From NCBI GenBank assembly GCA_027475525.1, contig JAMWFC010000092.1, positions 744,001-808,000 on the forward strand: a stretch of 64,000 nt of DNA, given 5' to 3'. A program made the position numbers and the translations under genes. Each line of letters starts with the position of its first letter. Within the stretch, counting starts at the first letter, position 1. This DNA is from Macrolepiota albuminosa. Taxonomy: Eukaryota; Basidiomycota; Agaricomycetes; Agaricales; Agaricaceae. Shown in pieces: positions 45,569-56,697 of the stretch. The notes beneath the pieces were generated by a model, which saw only the letters and a program-made list of their open reading frames with translations, made no database searches and was not told where the DNA came from.

Positions 45569-47500
45569 GTGGACGGAGTGAGTCTACCCTTCAGGTTCAG
45601 TGTAAGATACCCTAGCATTATGAAGGATACCACGCGTGCTCAACTAGGACTGTATGTACTGAAACACATACGGTTGATACAGGCTAGAGGTGATAATGTA
45701 CCTCAATTGAATACTGTTGAATACATTACGTTGTATGTCCAGATCCTTGAGCTGGAAGCCCAAGCATATATATACCGCAAGGCTAATCGAGGATCAGCTG
45801 CCTCGACCCCAGAGGGGGCAAACTTGATTCTGAGTATACCTTCGGTGGCAAAGCCAGAGTTGTCTCCCCACCTGGAAGAGGCGATGAGCAATATATATGC
45901 ACTCCAGCAAGCAGGAGAGTCTGACGAGCAGTTTGCCGCAAGGTTTGCAGCAGCACAGAGACAAAATGTATTCAGAGGTCAACGAAGGAGACCTCTGTCG
46001 ACAGCTGAATTGGTGTCTACCATACCTGTGGTAGATAGCAACCTACCCGAAACGGGGGGGACAAGGCACCCTCACACAAAACAGGAATCAGTGGAGGCTA
46101 CTTCACTGACGAATCAAGTGCCGCTGGCTGATAAGTTTGCGGAGAGGGTAGCTTATCAGCGCATGCGGAACCAAGACCTGAAACGCCAGGGACACTCCTG
46201 AATAGATGACCAGGGGATTTTATTTGATGGGATAACGCCCATCGACGAGATGAGAAGGCAATATGTCCAACAGACACGTCAGCCTGACACTAGAAGGGGG
46301 GACCCGCCCACAGTGGATCTGAGCTGAGTCCCTGAAAGACAGGTGACAGAAGGGCTAGGGGGACAGGAGAGCCCACTGCATTGGAATGATGCGGGGAAAG
46401 TGCACTATACAGGTCACCGACCAGTACGTGCATTCTCTGTAGTACCTCCAGCAGAAGGTAGGAATAAAATGCCTGGGATAACTGAGGCAACAAAGGTGTA
46501 TACTGAGAATATGCACCAACACCTCAGTAGCATAATTGACGACACAGTAGGCGTAGCATTGTGCCTTCCCGAAGGTATCAAACCGTGTAAGGCGGAGTCA
46601 AAACACATCCAACCATACAGAGGGGAGTCCAAGTTTAGTGACTTGGAAAACTGGACGATGGATGTGTGTAACCATCTGGCAGCATGCCAGTATGGGGGGG
46701 ATCGTCTGGATCGAGAATGTGTATTCGTTCTCCTGGAGTTCCTAGATGGACCAGCCAAGGCCTGGTTTCAACATCATGTCTTGCACTATAATCGTGCACG
46801 ACAGCAATGGACGTTCAAGGATGTAATCCTTGAATTGTATAACTGGTTCATAAGTGCATCTACCATGCAGGATGCTCGGGAGGCATTCATTGCAATGTCC
46901 TACACCGAACGATTGGGTGTTCAAGGTTTCTATGACACCTTGATAGACCACGCACAGAATATGTCGATTTACCCAGACAACTGGGTAATGATCGATACCT
47001 TCCTGCATGGGATACCCGATGCAATGAGAGAGTCTCTCCTTTGTGATGACAGGCTATTGCCCAAAGTGAATACCGTTGAGGAGTTTGTAGCACATGCGTT
47101 GCGCTACAAGCAAGCCCACAAAATAGCACAACACTTTGGGCTACATAGCTCAAAGGTTTGTTCAGCGAACAAGGCCAAGCCTCAGAAGGTAGGCACCTTC
47201 TGGGCCCATCAAAAAGAGATGGTGGGCAATACAAACCCGAGGTTTGTGATAAGAGCAGCACCTCGGCAGGAACGACGCTTCCGTAGTGACCAGCCTGGGG
47301 ACCGTAGGGATGCAACAGCGCAGGATGTTCAGAGGGGTCCACCCAAGAGGGTGCTCAGCCGCATCAGACTGCTGGTGAGGCTAAAGTGCCGACACCAACT
47401 GGGCCACCAAAGTTTGAAGCAGCTCGCCCTTTCGTGGCGAATAAGTGCTTCAAATGTGGCCAGCCTGGGCATTTCGCGAATGCATGTCCAGTGGGCAGTG
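45569..47500 (+). pseudogene. gag: gag of copy D
   Basis: Open at 45569-46201, then stops at about 46200 and 46325, then open at 46343-47572 in another frame. Capsid landmarks: SKFSDLENWTMDVCNHLA, YTERLGVQGFYDTLIDHAQN and VEEFVAHALRYKQ. The CCHC knuckle (CFKCGQPGHFANAC, 47446-47487) is in the frame of the following protease, so a small indel lies between capsid and knuckle at about 47350. Lacks roughly 230 N-terminal residues relative to copy C. Confidence 0.8.
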
Positions 47501-50500
47501 GATGGCCTATGGTTAAGCCATGTGCATATGTACGGGCAGCCCACACTGCTATCCCAGATGCTGAAGGGATAGACTCAGGAAATGAACCTGATGTGAAAGA
47601 CGAAGAGGTGGAGAACCTCAGTCCTGATGCACCAGAGGATGAAAACGCCTCTGAGGTAGAGGAGTTGTTGGATGACGAATACGTTGAGGTTGACGTATAC
47701 AACAACGACTATTATGCCCGGGAGTCAGACTCAGAATTCATGGGAGCTCTGACGGACTACCCGGCCAGCGCATTAGACCGACCAGTTGGAGCAGCCAATG
47801 TGAAGGTGTATAAAGTACACCTTCGCAAGGCTCCAGAGAAGCTGGTAAGGCTGGTGTTGAAGCGCAAAGACAAGGAGTGTCTGGTGTCGTATGTTGAGGT
47901 GAATGGCCACAAGGCGTGGACCTTGTGGGATTCAGGTAGTACGACTACTGGGGTGACACCTCAGTTTTGCCAAGTGCATGATATTTCTGTGAGTGAATTG
48001 AAGGAGCCATTACTCCTTCAATTGGGTACTGTGGGCAGCCGAGCTGCAGTACAGTTTGGCATGCAGGTGAGTATCACCTGTGCAAAATCAAGAACAAAAG
48101 AGTACCTTGACATGGCAAATTTTGATCGTTACGACATGATTATAGGCACGCCGTATATGAGGAAGCACAAGGTTGTGCTTGACTTCAAGAAGAATGAGAT
48201 AGTGGTGGATGGCACCACCATTCCTGCAGTGCGAGTGACCATAGATAATGGCGATGGATGTCTCCATAGAATGAGATAGTGGTGGATGGCACCACCATTC
48301 CTGCAGTGCGAGTGACCATAGATAATGGCGATGGATGTCTCCATCGACACCGTGCCACGGAGAAGAAGGTGCTAGTCAGGTGACATTGACTAGGCAGAGG
48401 CAAGAAACTGCCTATGGTGGAGGATGGAGAGGATGAGGAGCAAGCTCGTGCGAGCTTGCCAACAGATAGTCCTGCTGTATTGATGCTGGAGAGCGAAGCT
48501 GTAGAGTACGAACGTACTCTGAAGAGGGGGGAGAGCCCCAAGATGGAGTGTGAAAAGCAGGGTAAGCCTGAGGACAAGTGGCCTCAGCACACGGCAAGCA
48601 CAGAGTGCCAGCCGACGTTGTCATGAGTGAAGGTCGAGGACTTAGTAACGGGTGATGAACAAGGACTGATGGAGGACGAGGCATCCTCCACACATACAAA
48701 TCGGTCAATCTGGGATTGACCGGTACCTCATCCCACGTTTGAATGGGCATTTGATCCACAAATGCCTGCTGAGTGGAATGAGCTAGTGGCATCGATGTAT
48801 GCGTGGAATGGACCACGATGGACATCGAAGGAGGAGTCATATCGTCAGGCTAGTGATGATGAGATATCACCACTGAGTGAGGTATTCTTCGACGGACTGT
48901 CTTTGACATCGCGGAGAAGCAAGAAGGAAGTGCCTGTGCGACTGCACACGCCGGATGACAGTGAGCTGAGGATTACTGCCCTCAGAGAGAAGTATGGCCG
49001 CCCGGCCGTACAAGCAAAGCTGTCCGGGCATCCACGCAAGGATGTGGACTGGAAGGGCAAAGGTAAAACCAGTGGTTTTACAAAGGAGGACATTCCGGAC
49101 CTACGATTGCAGTGGCAGCAGGAATTTGAGGATATTCTGAATGGAACCAAGGAGGAGTTACCTCCTTGGCGTGAGGTCAATCATGAAATCAACCTTATTG
49201 ATGAGAATAAGGTGTATAAATATCATTTGCCGCAATGTCCAATGGCGTTGCAGCAGCAGCTCCGAGACAAGACCAATCAGTACCTGAGAGCCCACTGGTG
49301 GGAGGCCCAACCGGCCTCCCAAGCTGCTCCGCTATTGTGCATTCCAAAGAAAGATGGTACATTGAGAACGGCGTTGGATGCTTGCCAACGCAACAACAAC
49401 ACCATAAAGGACGTGATGCCACTTTCTGATCAAGAAGTGATTCAAGAGGATGTGGCAAGAGCAAAGTTCAGGTCAAAAATTGACCTGACGGATGCTTATG
49501 AGCAAGTGAGAATTCGCTTGTCTGATATCCCGAAGACAGTGTTCTCGTCGATCACGGGAACATATGTGAGCAACATCATGCAGATAGGAGATTGTAATGC
49601 TCCTGCAACGTTTCAGAGGTTGATGACCTCCATCTTCCGGGATGTTATCGGGAGGTTCGTCCATATATATTTGGACGACATATTCATATACTCCGATTCA
49701 ATCGAAGAACACAAAGAGCATCTTCGTGTTATTTTTGAGCAACTGAGGTCTAATCTGCTGTACCTCAAGTGGAAGAAATGTGAACTATATGCCGAGACAG
49801 TAGACTGCCTCGGACACAAGATTGACAGTCAGGGTATTCACCCTGACCAGGACAAAATTGATCGCATACGCAAATGGTGTGTGCCTTGTAACTATAACAA
49901 TGTGCAAAGATTTGTGGGACTAGTGAATTCTATTGGCAACTGTCTGCCTGATATTACAGCGTATACTGGACCTTTGATGTCCATCACGCAGAACGGAGCT
50001 CCATTTATATGGAGACCTATACACCAACGCTGTTTTGAGATGATCAAGAGGATCTGCTCAAAGACGCCAGTCATTCATCTCATAGATCCCAGACGTGATG
50101 AGCCAATTTGGCTCATCTGTGATGCCTCAAAGACCGGAGTAGGTGCAATGTATGGCCAGGGAAGTTCCTGGCAGAATTGTCGACCAGCTGGGTTCATGTC
50201 GAGGAAGTTCACCTCGGCCCAACAGAATTATGCGGTCCATGAGCTCAAAACGTTGGCGATACTTGAGGCACTCCTCAAGTGGGAAGACAAATTGATGGGA
50301 TATAAGATCCACATCATTACAGACCAGAAAGCACTTGAGTTCTTCAAAACTCAAGCAATGTTGTCCCCCCGGCAACGCAAAGTAGCGGACTGTCTCTCGA
50401 GGTATTTCGAGAGCGATAGAGTTGGAGAACATCATGATACGCATGAGTATGTTGATGCAGATATCCGTATTGATCCTCAGGGCAATGATCTTCCATACCA

Positions 50501-52220
50501 TCGCTACAAAGAGGTGAAGGAGCATGTGGTTGAGCTTCAGGCTATGCAAGCAACCGAGCTGCGACGCAGTCGACGACTGCAGGAGCGACAAGAGGGGCAA
50601 GGCATAGAAGCTGAGCAATTAGAGCAGGCTCAGCCAAAGGAGGTGACAATGCCATGCCAGGGCGAGACTGGGAGCAGTTGTGGACCATATGGCCATAACA
50701 TTACGCTCACTGACGCATTATTGCCTACAGGAGAGTATTGTAACCCTCCTGTTCCTCACACCAATGAGTATCTATGGAAGGTACTGAGGGGCTATAGCCG
50801 CGATGCATTCTACACAGAAATCTGGCAGAACACAAACGCCCACCCACGCTTTAGCATGGATGAGAAAGGACTGGTCCGGATAATGAATGTTCAAGGGCAT
50901 GATGTGGTGTGCTTACCATGTGACCGAACATTGATCACGCATATTGTCACTCAAGCGCATGAGGTTGTTGGTCACTTTAGAACCAACAAAACACTGGAAT
51001 ACCTGAGGCAATGGTACTGGTGGCCTCAGATGCAGAAAGAAGTAATGCAGTTCTGCCAGACCTGCGAGGCCTGCCAGTGGTCAAAGACCAGCAATAGGAA
51101 GCCAGCAGGGAAGTTGCATTCCTTGCCTATCCTGACGAAGCCGTGGGACTCCATTGGGATGGACTTTGTTGGTCCATTCCCCGAGTCCAAAGGTTATAAC
51201 TACCTTTGGATGGTTATTTGCTGAATGACTAGTATGGTGCACTTGATACCGGTGCACACAACCATTACTGCGTCCGCATTATCCTGGCTCTATTTGAAGG
51301 AGATTGTAAGGCTACATGGCCTTCCAAGTTTGATCGTGAGCGATCAAGACACAAAGTTTACGTCTCACTGGTGGCAAGAACTTCACAAGCTCTTGGGAGC
51401 TAAGTTGCTCATGTCTACATCGTTTCATCCGCAGACGGATGGACAGACAGAGTGAGCAAATAGAAGTATTGCTCAGATCTTTTGTACGGTGGTCCGACCG
51501 GACCAACGTGACTGGGTAGATAGGATACCGCTAACCAAGTTTGCGATCAATGCGAGTGTGTCAGAGACCACGAAATATGCGCCATTTGAGCTCAATGGAG
51601 GGTACATGCCCTCCATGCTGCGCAAACTAAGGATGGACGGAGTCGTTCACAAGGGGGTGAAGGACTTTGCACGGCAAGCATTGGAGAATCTAGCCAATGC
51701 ACACAACGCTATCATTGCCGTGCATGTTATACAGGCACGCCATGCAAATGATAGGCAGAGTGAGGAACCAGAGCTAACGCCGGGGACGTTAGTATATCTG
51801 TCGACGGAAAACTTGAATTTTCCAAAAGGAAGGGTGAGGAAGTTGTGTCCAAAATTCATTGGACCATACAGAGTCTTGGTTGCAGAACCAAGCACATCGA
51901 ACTATGTTCTGGAGCTGCCTGCAGCTCTGCAAGCATGCTGGATTGTGCCTAAGTTTCATGTATCGTTACTTAGGCGATATAACGCAAACGATGATGCTAT
52001 GTTCCCTAATCGGATGACGCCCGAGCCATATGATTTTGGTGCCAGTGACAAACAGGAATGGTTTGTTGAGGACATCCTGGGCCATTGGTGGCAGGGGGGA
52101 ACGCACCTCGAATTCAAGGTATGATGGAGTGCGGGTGATACAACATGGGAGTCGTATCACACTTGTGCCAAGTTGGCAGTGCTGGATTGGTACTTAGAAC
52201 TGCAGGGTGTGAAGTGCCCA
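47386..52220 (+). pseudogene. pol: pro-pol of copy D, near-continuous frame with TGA stops
   Basis: Protease DSGST is at about 47935 and MIIGTPY near 48140. After the 77-bp duplication (48268-48344) a single frame holds RT (820 residues open at 48762-51224; KIDLTDAYEQVRI, YLDD at 49668-49679), RNase H (LICDASKTG, IITDQKALEF), integrase (GMDFVGPFPE, VSDQDTKF, DGQTE) and a chromodomain-like end. In-frame TGA codons at about 48717, 51222, 51453 and 52122 interrupt it; at the last three copy C has arginine codons (CGC, CGG, CGC). Between ..SPRQRK and VADCLSRYF about 20 residues of RNase H that copy C retains are missing. Confidence 0.88.
48191..48344. repeat. 77-bp-offset duplication, protease/RT linker of D
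   Basis: Units 48191-48267 and 48268-48344; accounts for the frame change between protease and RT. Confidence 0.97.
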
Positions 52221-52480
52221 AATCAGCTTGCTAAGCGCTCACATGCTTAGATTGATGGCAGTGATAAGATGTAGGCCAGATCAGTCAGAGCTCGGATCAA
52301 CTGAGTGTCTGATCCAGATCAGATCACGGTTGTTCCGGATAGATAACAGGGAGATTGATCTATCTGATGAGATAATGCGGATTGTGATGCGGAGTTGGCA
52401 TTCAGATCAGGTTATATAACCTGATGATGGGGAATTTAGTGTGTTTTTTCCCACTGACACATTGACATTTTCGTATTACC

Positions 52481-53678
52481 ATGTTGTACCCTTACCAGCG
52501 TACGACCAGTGAGCAGCAGCCTCAGAACCCACAGGGTACTGGAGGAGGGGGGGATCGCCCCCAGCAAAACATTCAGCAGCCTGTAACGACGCCGACTGTG
52601 GCGTCATATCCAGTGGTGTCCCAGTTTGGGCAGAACCCAGCCCAATTTGGACAACCTCTGCAGTTTTATCCGCCGTTTTTCCAGATGCCATACTTCCCAG
52701 GACCAGCTGGTCCTGGACAGCAGATGGGAGGACAGGTTATGTGGGGTATGCCAATGCCAATGCAGCAGACGCAGACCCAGAGTGCAAGTACACTCCTTTC
52801 AGATGAGAAAGCACTAACTGCACCACAGATAGCACCCATGGACGTGGACGACGACGCGGGGCATCAACAGCAAGGAAAGAGCGAGGTGGTGCAACCTCGA
52901 CGACAACGAGAAAGGACGCTGCCCCCGCAAGAGACATATAGAAGAGACCGGAGGCGATCGCCTCCGAGGAGTACCGGGGCATGAGTAGGTGGGCCTCAGG
53001 ATATAGTAGGGCGCAGACAGGATGAACTGTCAGCGAGGACGCAGACTCGAGGTCAACTCCGACCTCGAACACCGCCCTGACGAGCATCTCCATCACCTCG
53101 TCATGCACCATCTCCGTGGCGCTTATTGTACATAGAGAAAGGGAAAGGAAAGGAGATTGGGATGCCGTCGGAGGTGTTGGACCCTCAGGCAGAGGCAGTC
53201 TGGAGACACCTCATATCTGCCGGCCAGCAAGTGCCACCGGAGTCCGCATTTTTGGCGGATCTGGTGGCTCAGGTGGTGATTACGGGTCTGCTTGATGAGA
53301 TTGTTATGCTGCAGCAGCGTAACAACAATACAATTAAAACATTCACAAACGCTATGAAGAAGCGTCCGTTGTCATCGGAGAAGCAACCTGAGGCAAAATG
53401 CCTCAGAGCGTGTGATGCAGTACCGGAAGTTGGGGTGCGGGAATCTGGAGAACTCACTCTGAGTCCGGCCGAGTTACATGACGAGCTTGTGGAGGTTGAC
53501 AATAGTTTACAAGGACTGTCCTCGTCAACACATGCGCCCTCCCAGCAGTCAGGGGCGAAGCGGCAGGATGAGGTGGTCCTGTTGGAAGTGGAGTTTGGAG
53601 CAGATGTCCTGTGAGGAGCAGACAGAGTAGTGATGTGGTTTGGAGCAGTGGTGCAGTTTGAGGCACCACTGAGGGCGT
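52481..53678 (+). pseudogene. ORF3 of copy D, N-terminal part, cut by E
   Basis: ATG 52481 (MLYPYQRTTSEQQ) opens a Q/P/G-rich frame of 167 codons. After a TGA at 52982 the same frame continues to 53614, with KGKGKEIGMPSEVLD and VPPESAFLADLVAQVVI, which match KGKARAVEPSLNQD and VPAESSFLHNVEMVVLI of ORF3 in C. Basic patches (RRQRER, RRDRRRSPPRS) precede this block. Function unknown; the protein ends at the E insertion. Confidence 0.65.
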
Positions 53679-54474
53679 TGTCAGGTTCCGCTGAGTCGGG
53701 GGCTTTCCAGGAAAGCAACGCCCTTATGATGCGGACTTGACCTATGAATACTCGGGTGTCTGGAACTCCGGGGCTAGGACTCCGGGGTTCAAGACGAGGA
53801 CAGGGGTAATCCTGGGATAAGGGACTAGAGTCCGGGGGTTTTGGGTTGGAGGTAACTGGGGTTGGAAGGGGTCGAGTCGCGAACCGGAGGTTCTAAGACG
53901 AGACCAAGTTAGTAAATCAAGAGTCGCGAAGTGCGTACCAAAACTTAGAGCACGCGAATACTTAGGCGTGCCAGTCGAAGCGTACCAATCAAGGCGTACC
54001 AGTCAAGCAAAGGGCACGCAATATCCAAAGTAAGCAAAGTATGTAATATCCAGACTACCGAATACAACAGGGAGCTACACTATAAGTACTATGGGGCCGG
54101 GTCTCGGGGCTCCGGGATGTCTGGGATGGGTTCCAGGGGTCATTGAGTAGCGGCAGGGGCTGTATACCGGGATCGCGCGTGTGGGGCGCGCGATCAATTG
54201 GCACGGATGGGCCGTGAAGCGTGATGCACGATGTCCGGAGCAAGTCGCATGATCCGATCGTTGATCGGGGCTGGGGGCGGCTGATGGCGGTGTCGGCGGT
54301 TGTGATGGCGGGGCGTGTCCTGTGGGGTCGGAGGGAGGGTCCCAGAGGGTGTGGCGGCTGATGGCGGTGTCGGCGGTTGTGATGGCGGGGCGTGTCCTGT
54401 GGGGTCGGAGGGAGGGTCCCAGAGGGTGTTCTGGGGGTGTCCCGGGGTGGGCCCGGAGGGGAGGGGTCGTGACA
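53679..54474 (-). repeat. 3' LTR of copy E
   Basis: TGTCAGGTTCC on the plus strand is the reverse of the GGAACCTGACA end; the other end is GGGTCGTGACA. 796 bp including a 77-bp duplication (54353-54429). TATA (minus) ends at 54084 and the predicted start is 54056. The start sequence reads AGTCTGGATATTA, one base different from B. Confidence 0.92.
54276..54429. repeat. 77-bp-offset duplication, LTR of E
   Basis: Units 54276-54352 and 54353-54429. Confidence 0.97.
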
Positions 54475-54488
54475 TCACTCCCCCCTCA
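54475..54488 (-). other. Polypurine tract of copy E
   Basis: TCACTCCCCCCTCA on the plus strand reads as a G-rich purine run on the minus strand, touching the LTR. Confidence 0.7.
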
Positions 54489-54600
54489 GCGCCGAGACCC
54501 TCCGAGGCGCGCGTAGCCGGTGGTTCGGACCGGGGGTCAACCGTGGGATCCAGCATCTGACCTGCCACGTATCGAAAAAAATTTACCGTCAAGTTCAACC

Positions 54601-56411
54601 ATGTCGCGTACGCCAATGCATTCCCCGACGCCCCTGCAAACCAACGAGGTCGCGCCCCTTATGGCCTGGGAAGCCCGGGACGCGCGATACCAAGCCCGTC
54701 TTGACCAGGAGCGTGTGGCGGCGCTCGTCGAGCAACGTGAGTACTCCCGCGCCGCCCCCTTACCCTACTGACCTTTCCTTTTCAGAACAACGCAACATTC
54801 CTGCTCTGGAGGCGGGTCCAAGCCGGCTCCCGACGCGGGTCCCAGCGTCCCTTCCGAGTCCTGCCAGGGTCGTCCCACGCCCACATTTGCGCGGATGACC
54901 GTCTGCCCTCCCCGCCCTCAGCCCCCTCCCCGCCCTAGGTTGCCTGCCCCTCGATTCCGCCGCTCCAGGATGGCGGTAGGATCGGTCTCGGTGGTCCCAG
55001 ATGATCAGCGCGTCGCGTGGGCTGATGTGTCGCAGGAGGCGTTCGAGGAGGCGTTGGAGAGGCCCCGGGGGTTGCCCACGCATAACTGGTGCGTGAGCAA
55101 TAGGCCGGTGAGTGGGCTCTTACCTCGGAGTTCCTGGCTAACTTCGGTATGGTAGTGTCTGCACTGTGCCCGCCAGGCGGTGTTGTGCGAGTTCGAGGTC
55201 CCGGTCCCCTCGTCCCGTTGTGATACGTCAGTATGCGAGGCGTGCCGCTTCAACCACGAGCGGTGTTCTGTCTCGGCGTTGTGGAGGGCGCGCTGCGTCG
55301 CGCGGGAGCAGGGGTGGCCGCTGGAGGGGGTCACCCAGAGGATGGGGGTCGAGGAGCGGGACTGGGTGGCGGAGCCGGTGGATGAGGGGGTGGAGCCAGA
55401 GGTGGGGGTGCCCGCGGCGTCTGCGGCGTCTGCGGAGGCACCCAGTGGGGGGTCGGGGGGCCGAGGGGCCATTCGGGTGGGGGGCCGGGGGCGGCCCGTA
55501 GTCCTGATTACCCGTCGGGTGACCCGGGCCAGGGCCGGCGGTCACGAGGGTCGCGGGGGGCGCCCCGACAAGGGGAAGAGGCGGGCGTCGCCTAGTCCCT
55601 CCCCGGGCCCATCCAAGAGGGCGCGCCTGCCCCTGAGGACCCCATCCCCGATCTCCCTTCCGCGTCTGTCCCCAGCAACATTCTCCCCCCTGTCGGAGGG
55701 ACTCCAAGCTGGTGAAGTCGGGGCCCTGCAGGAGCCGGAGCAGGGGGGTCACGGGGAGGGGGCGAGGGAGGAGACGGCGGCCGGGCGGGGTCTGGAGGAG
55801 GGTCAGGAGGCGCTGACCCGGGACCTGGAGGAGGCCAGGGTCGCCCGGGGGGAAGCGGAGGCTGAGCTAGAGGCTCTGAGGGCGAGGCTCGGGCAGGGGG
55901 TGGGGCTTCCGGGGGGTGAGGGGCTGGCGGAGGCCCTGCGTCAGGACGTGGTGGTGGCCCGTATGGCCTCACTGAGTGAGTTTCCCTATCCCTGGGTTCG
56001 ATTTCCCGCTGACATTTCCAGGCTGGGCCCGGGAGCACCGATTGCTCTTGGACGGGGCGGCCGCGGCACTCGCGGCGCTGCAGGAGGGGCAGCACCCTGA
56101 GGTAACGACTCCCGGGGTAGAACGGGGCCTCGACTTGTTGGGGCGGGTGGTGTCGGCACACCGGCGGAGGACCCTGAGGTAACGACTCCCGGGGTAGAAC
56201 GGGGCCTCGACTTGTTGGGGCGGGTGGTGTCGGCACACCGGCGGAGGAACGTGCCCGCCCCCAGTTCCTGGTTCGAGAGAATTTTGGACGAGGGTGAGTC
56301 TCTCCCGTCCTGGGAGCAGTTGGCGGAGGAGGTGCTGCGGGAGCACGGCCCGGGGGGATGGGGGAGGGGTTCCGAGGCTGGCCAGGGGAGGGAGGGAGCG
56401 AGGGCCGGTAG
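54601..56411 (+). CDS. Spliced gene opposite to copy E: six-cysteine cluster, basic stretch, coiled coil
   Basis: Exons 54601-54736, 54786-55107, 55156-55975 and 56022-56411. Introns of 49, 48 and 46 bp carry GTGAGT donors, TTTTCAG/GGTAG/TTCCAG acceptors and CTGAC or CTAAC branch sites. Exon 3 opens with C-X2-C-X6-C-X15-C-X2-C-X6-C at 55156-55266, the spacing of a fungal Zn(2)Cys(6) (GAL4-type) cluster, although it is not N-terminal. Then come KGKRRASPSPSPGPSKRAR (bipartite NLS-like), a coiled coil (LEEARVARGEAEAELEALR) and WAREHRLLLDG. Defects: an indel in exon 2 before MTVCPPRP, a 77-bp duplication in exon 4 (56171-56247) and a 1-nt loss near 56350. The ATG is 126 bp from the LTR, so its promoter must lie in or beside the LTR. 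Confidence 0.72.
55156..55266 (+). other. Zn(2)Cys(6)-like cysteine cluster in the E antisense gene
   Basis: Cysteine codons at 55156, 55165, 55186, 55234, 55243 and 55264 (plus an extra one in the loop at 55219). Residues read CLHCARQAVLC and CEACRFNHERC. Copy A keeps all six codons but has a 1-nt deletion in the loop; copy B keeps four. Confidence 0.6.
56094..56247. repeat. 77-bp-offset duplication, antisense exon 4 of E
   Basis: Units 56094-56170 and 56171-56247. Confidence 0.97.
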
Positions 56412-56697
56412 TTTCCCCCTTTTTTTTTTTTTTTTTTCTTGTCTTTGTTCGCCTGTCGTTTCTTGTTCTGGCCCGATACCGTAAAATACTGTAACTGTAG
56501 AAAAATGTATATACTTGGTCTCATACTCGAAATGGTGTAAGTAAAGTGGCAGGAAAAACGAGAAAGTGTACCTTGCCCAGAATCCGGGGCGTTACTGTGA
56601 AGAAAGTACTAAAAGAGAGTAAGATCTAGAAAGGGAAAGCAGAGAATATACATGGGAGTTGAATCCCTACTGAGCCCAGAGGCGGGGGTTACGCCCA
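56412..56697. other. Spacer between the antisense gene and pol, copy E
   Basis: Starts with a T18 run just after the stop and carries blocks shared with the corresponding spacers in A and B. No ORF supported. Confidence 0.5.

Larger units (their letters stand above)
45328..53678 (+). mobile_element. Family-2 element, copy D, truncated by insertion of E
   Basis: It shares its 5' LTR with the 3' LTR of C and continues through gag, pro-pol and the first part of ORF3. E inserts at 53679; the remainder should lie beyond the right end of the window. The N-terminal gag region present in C is missing here. Its pol is the better preserved of the two family-2 copies. Confidence 0.85.
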
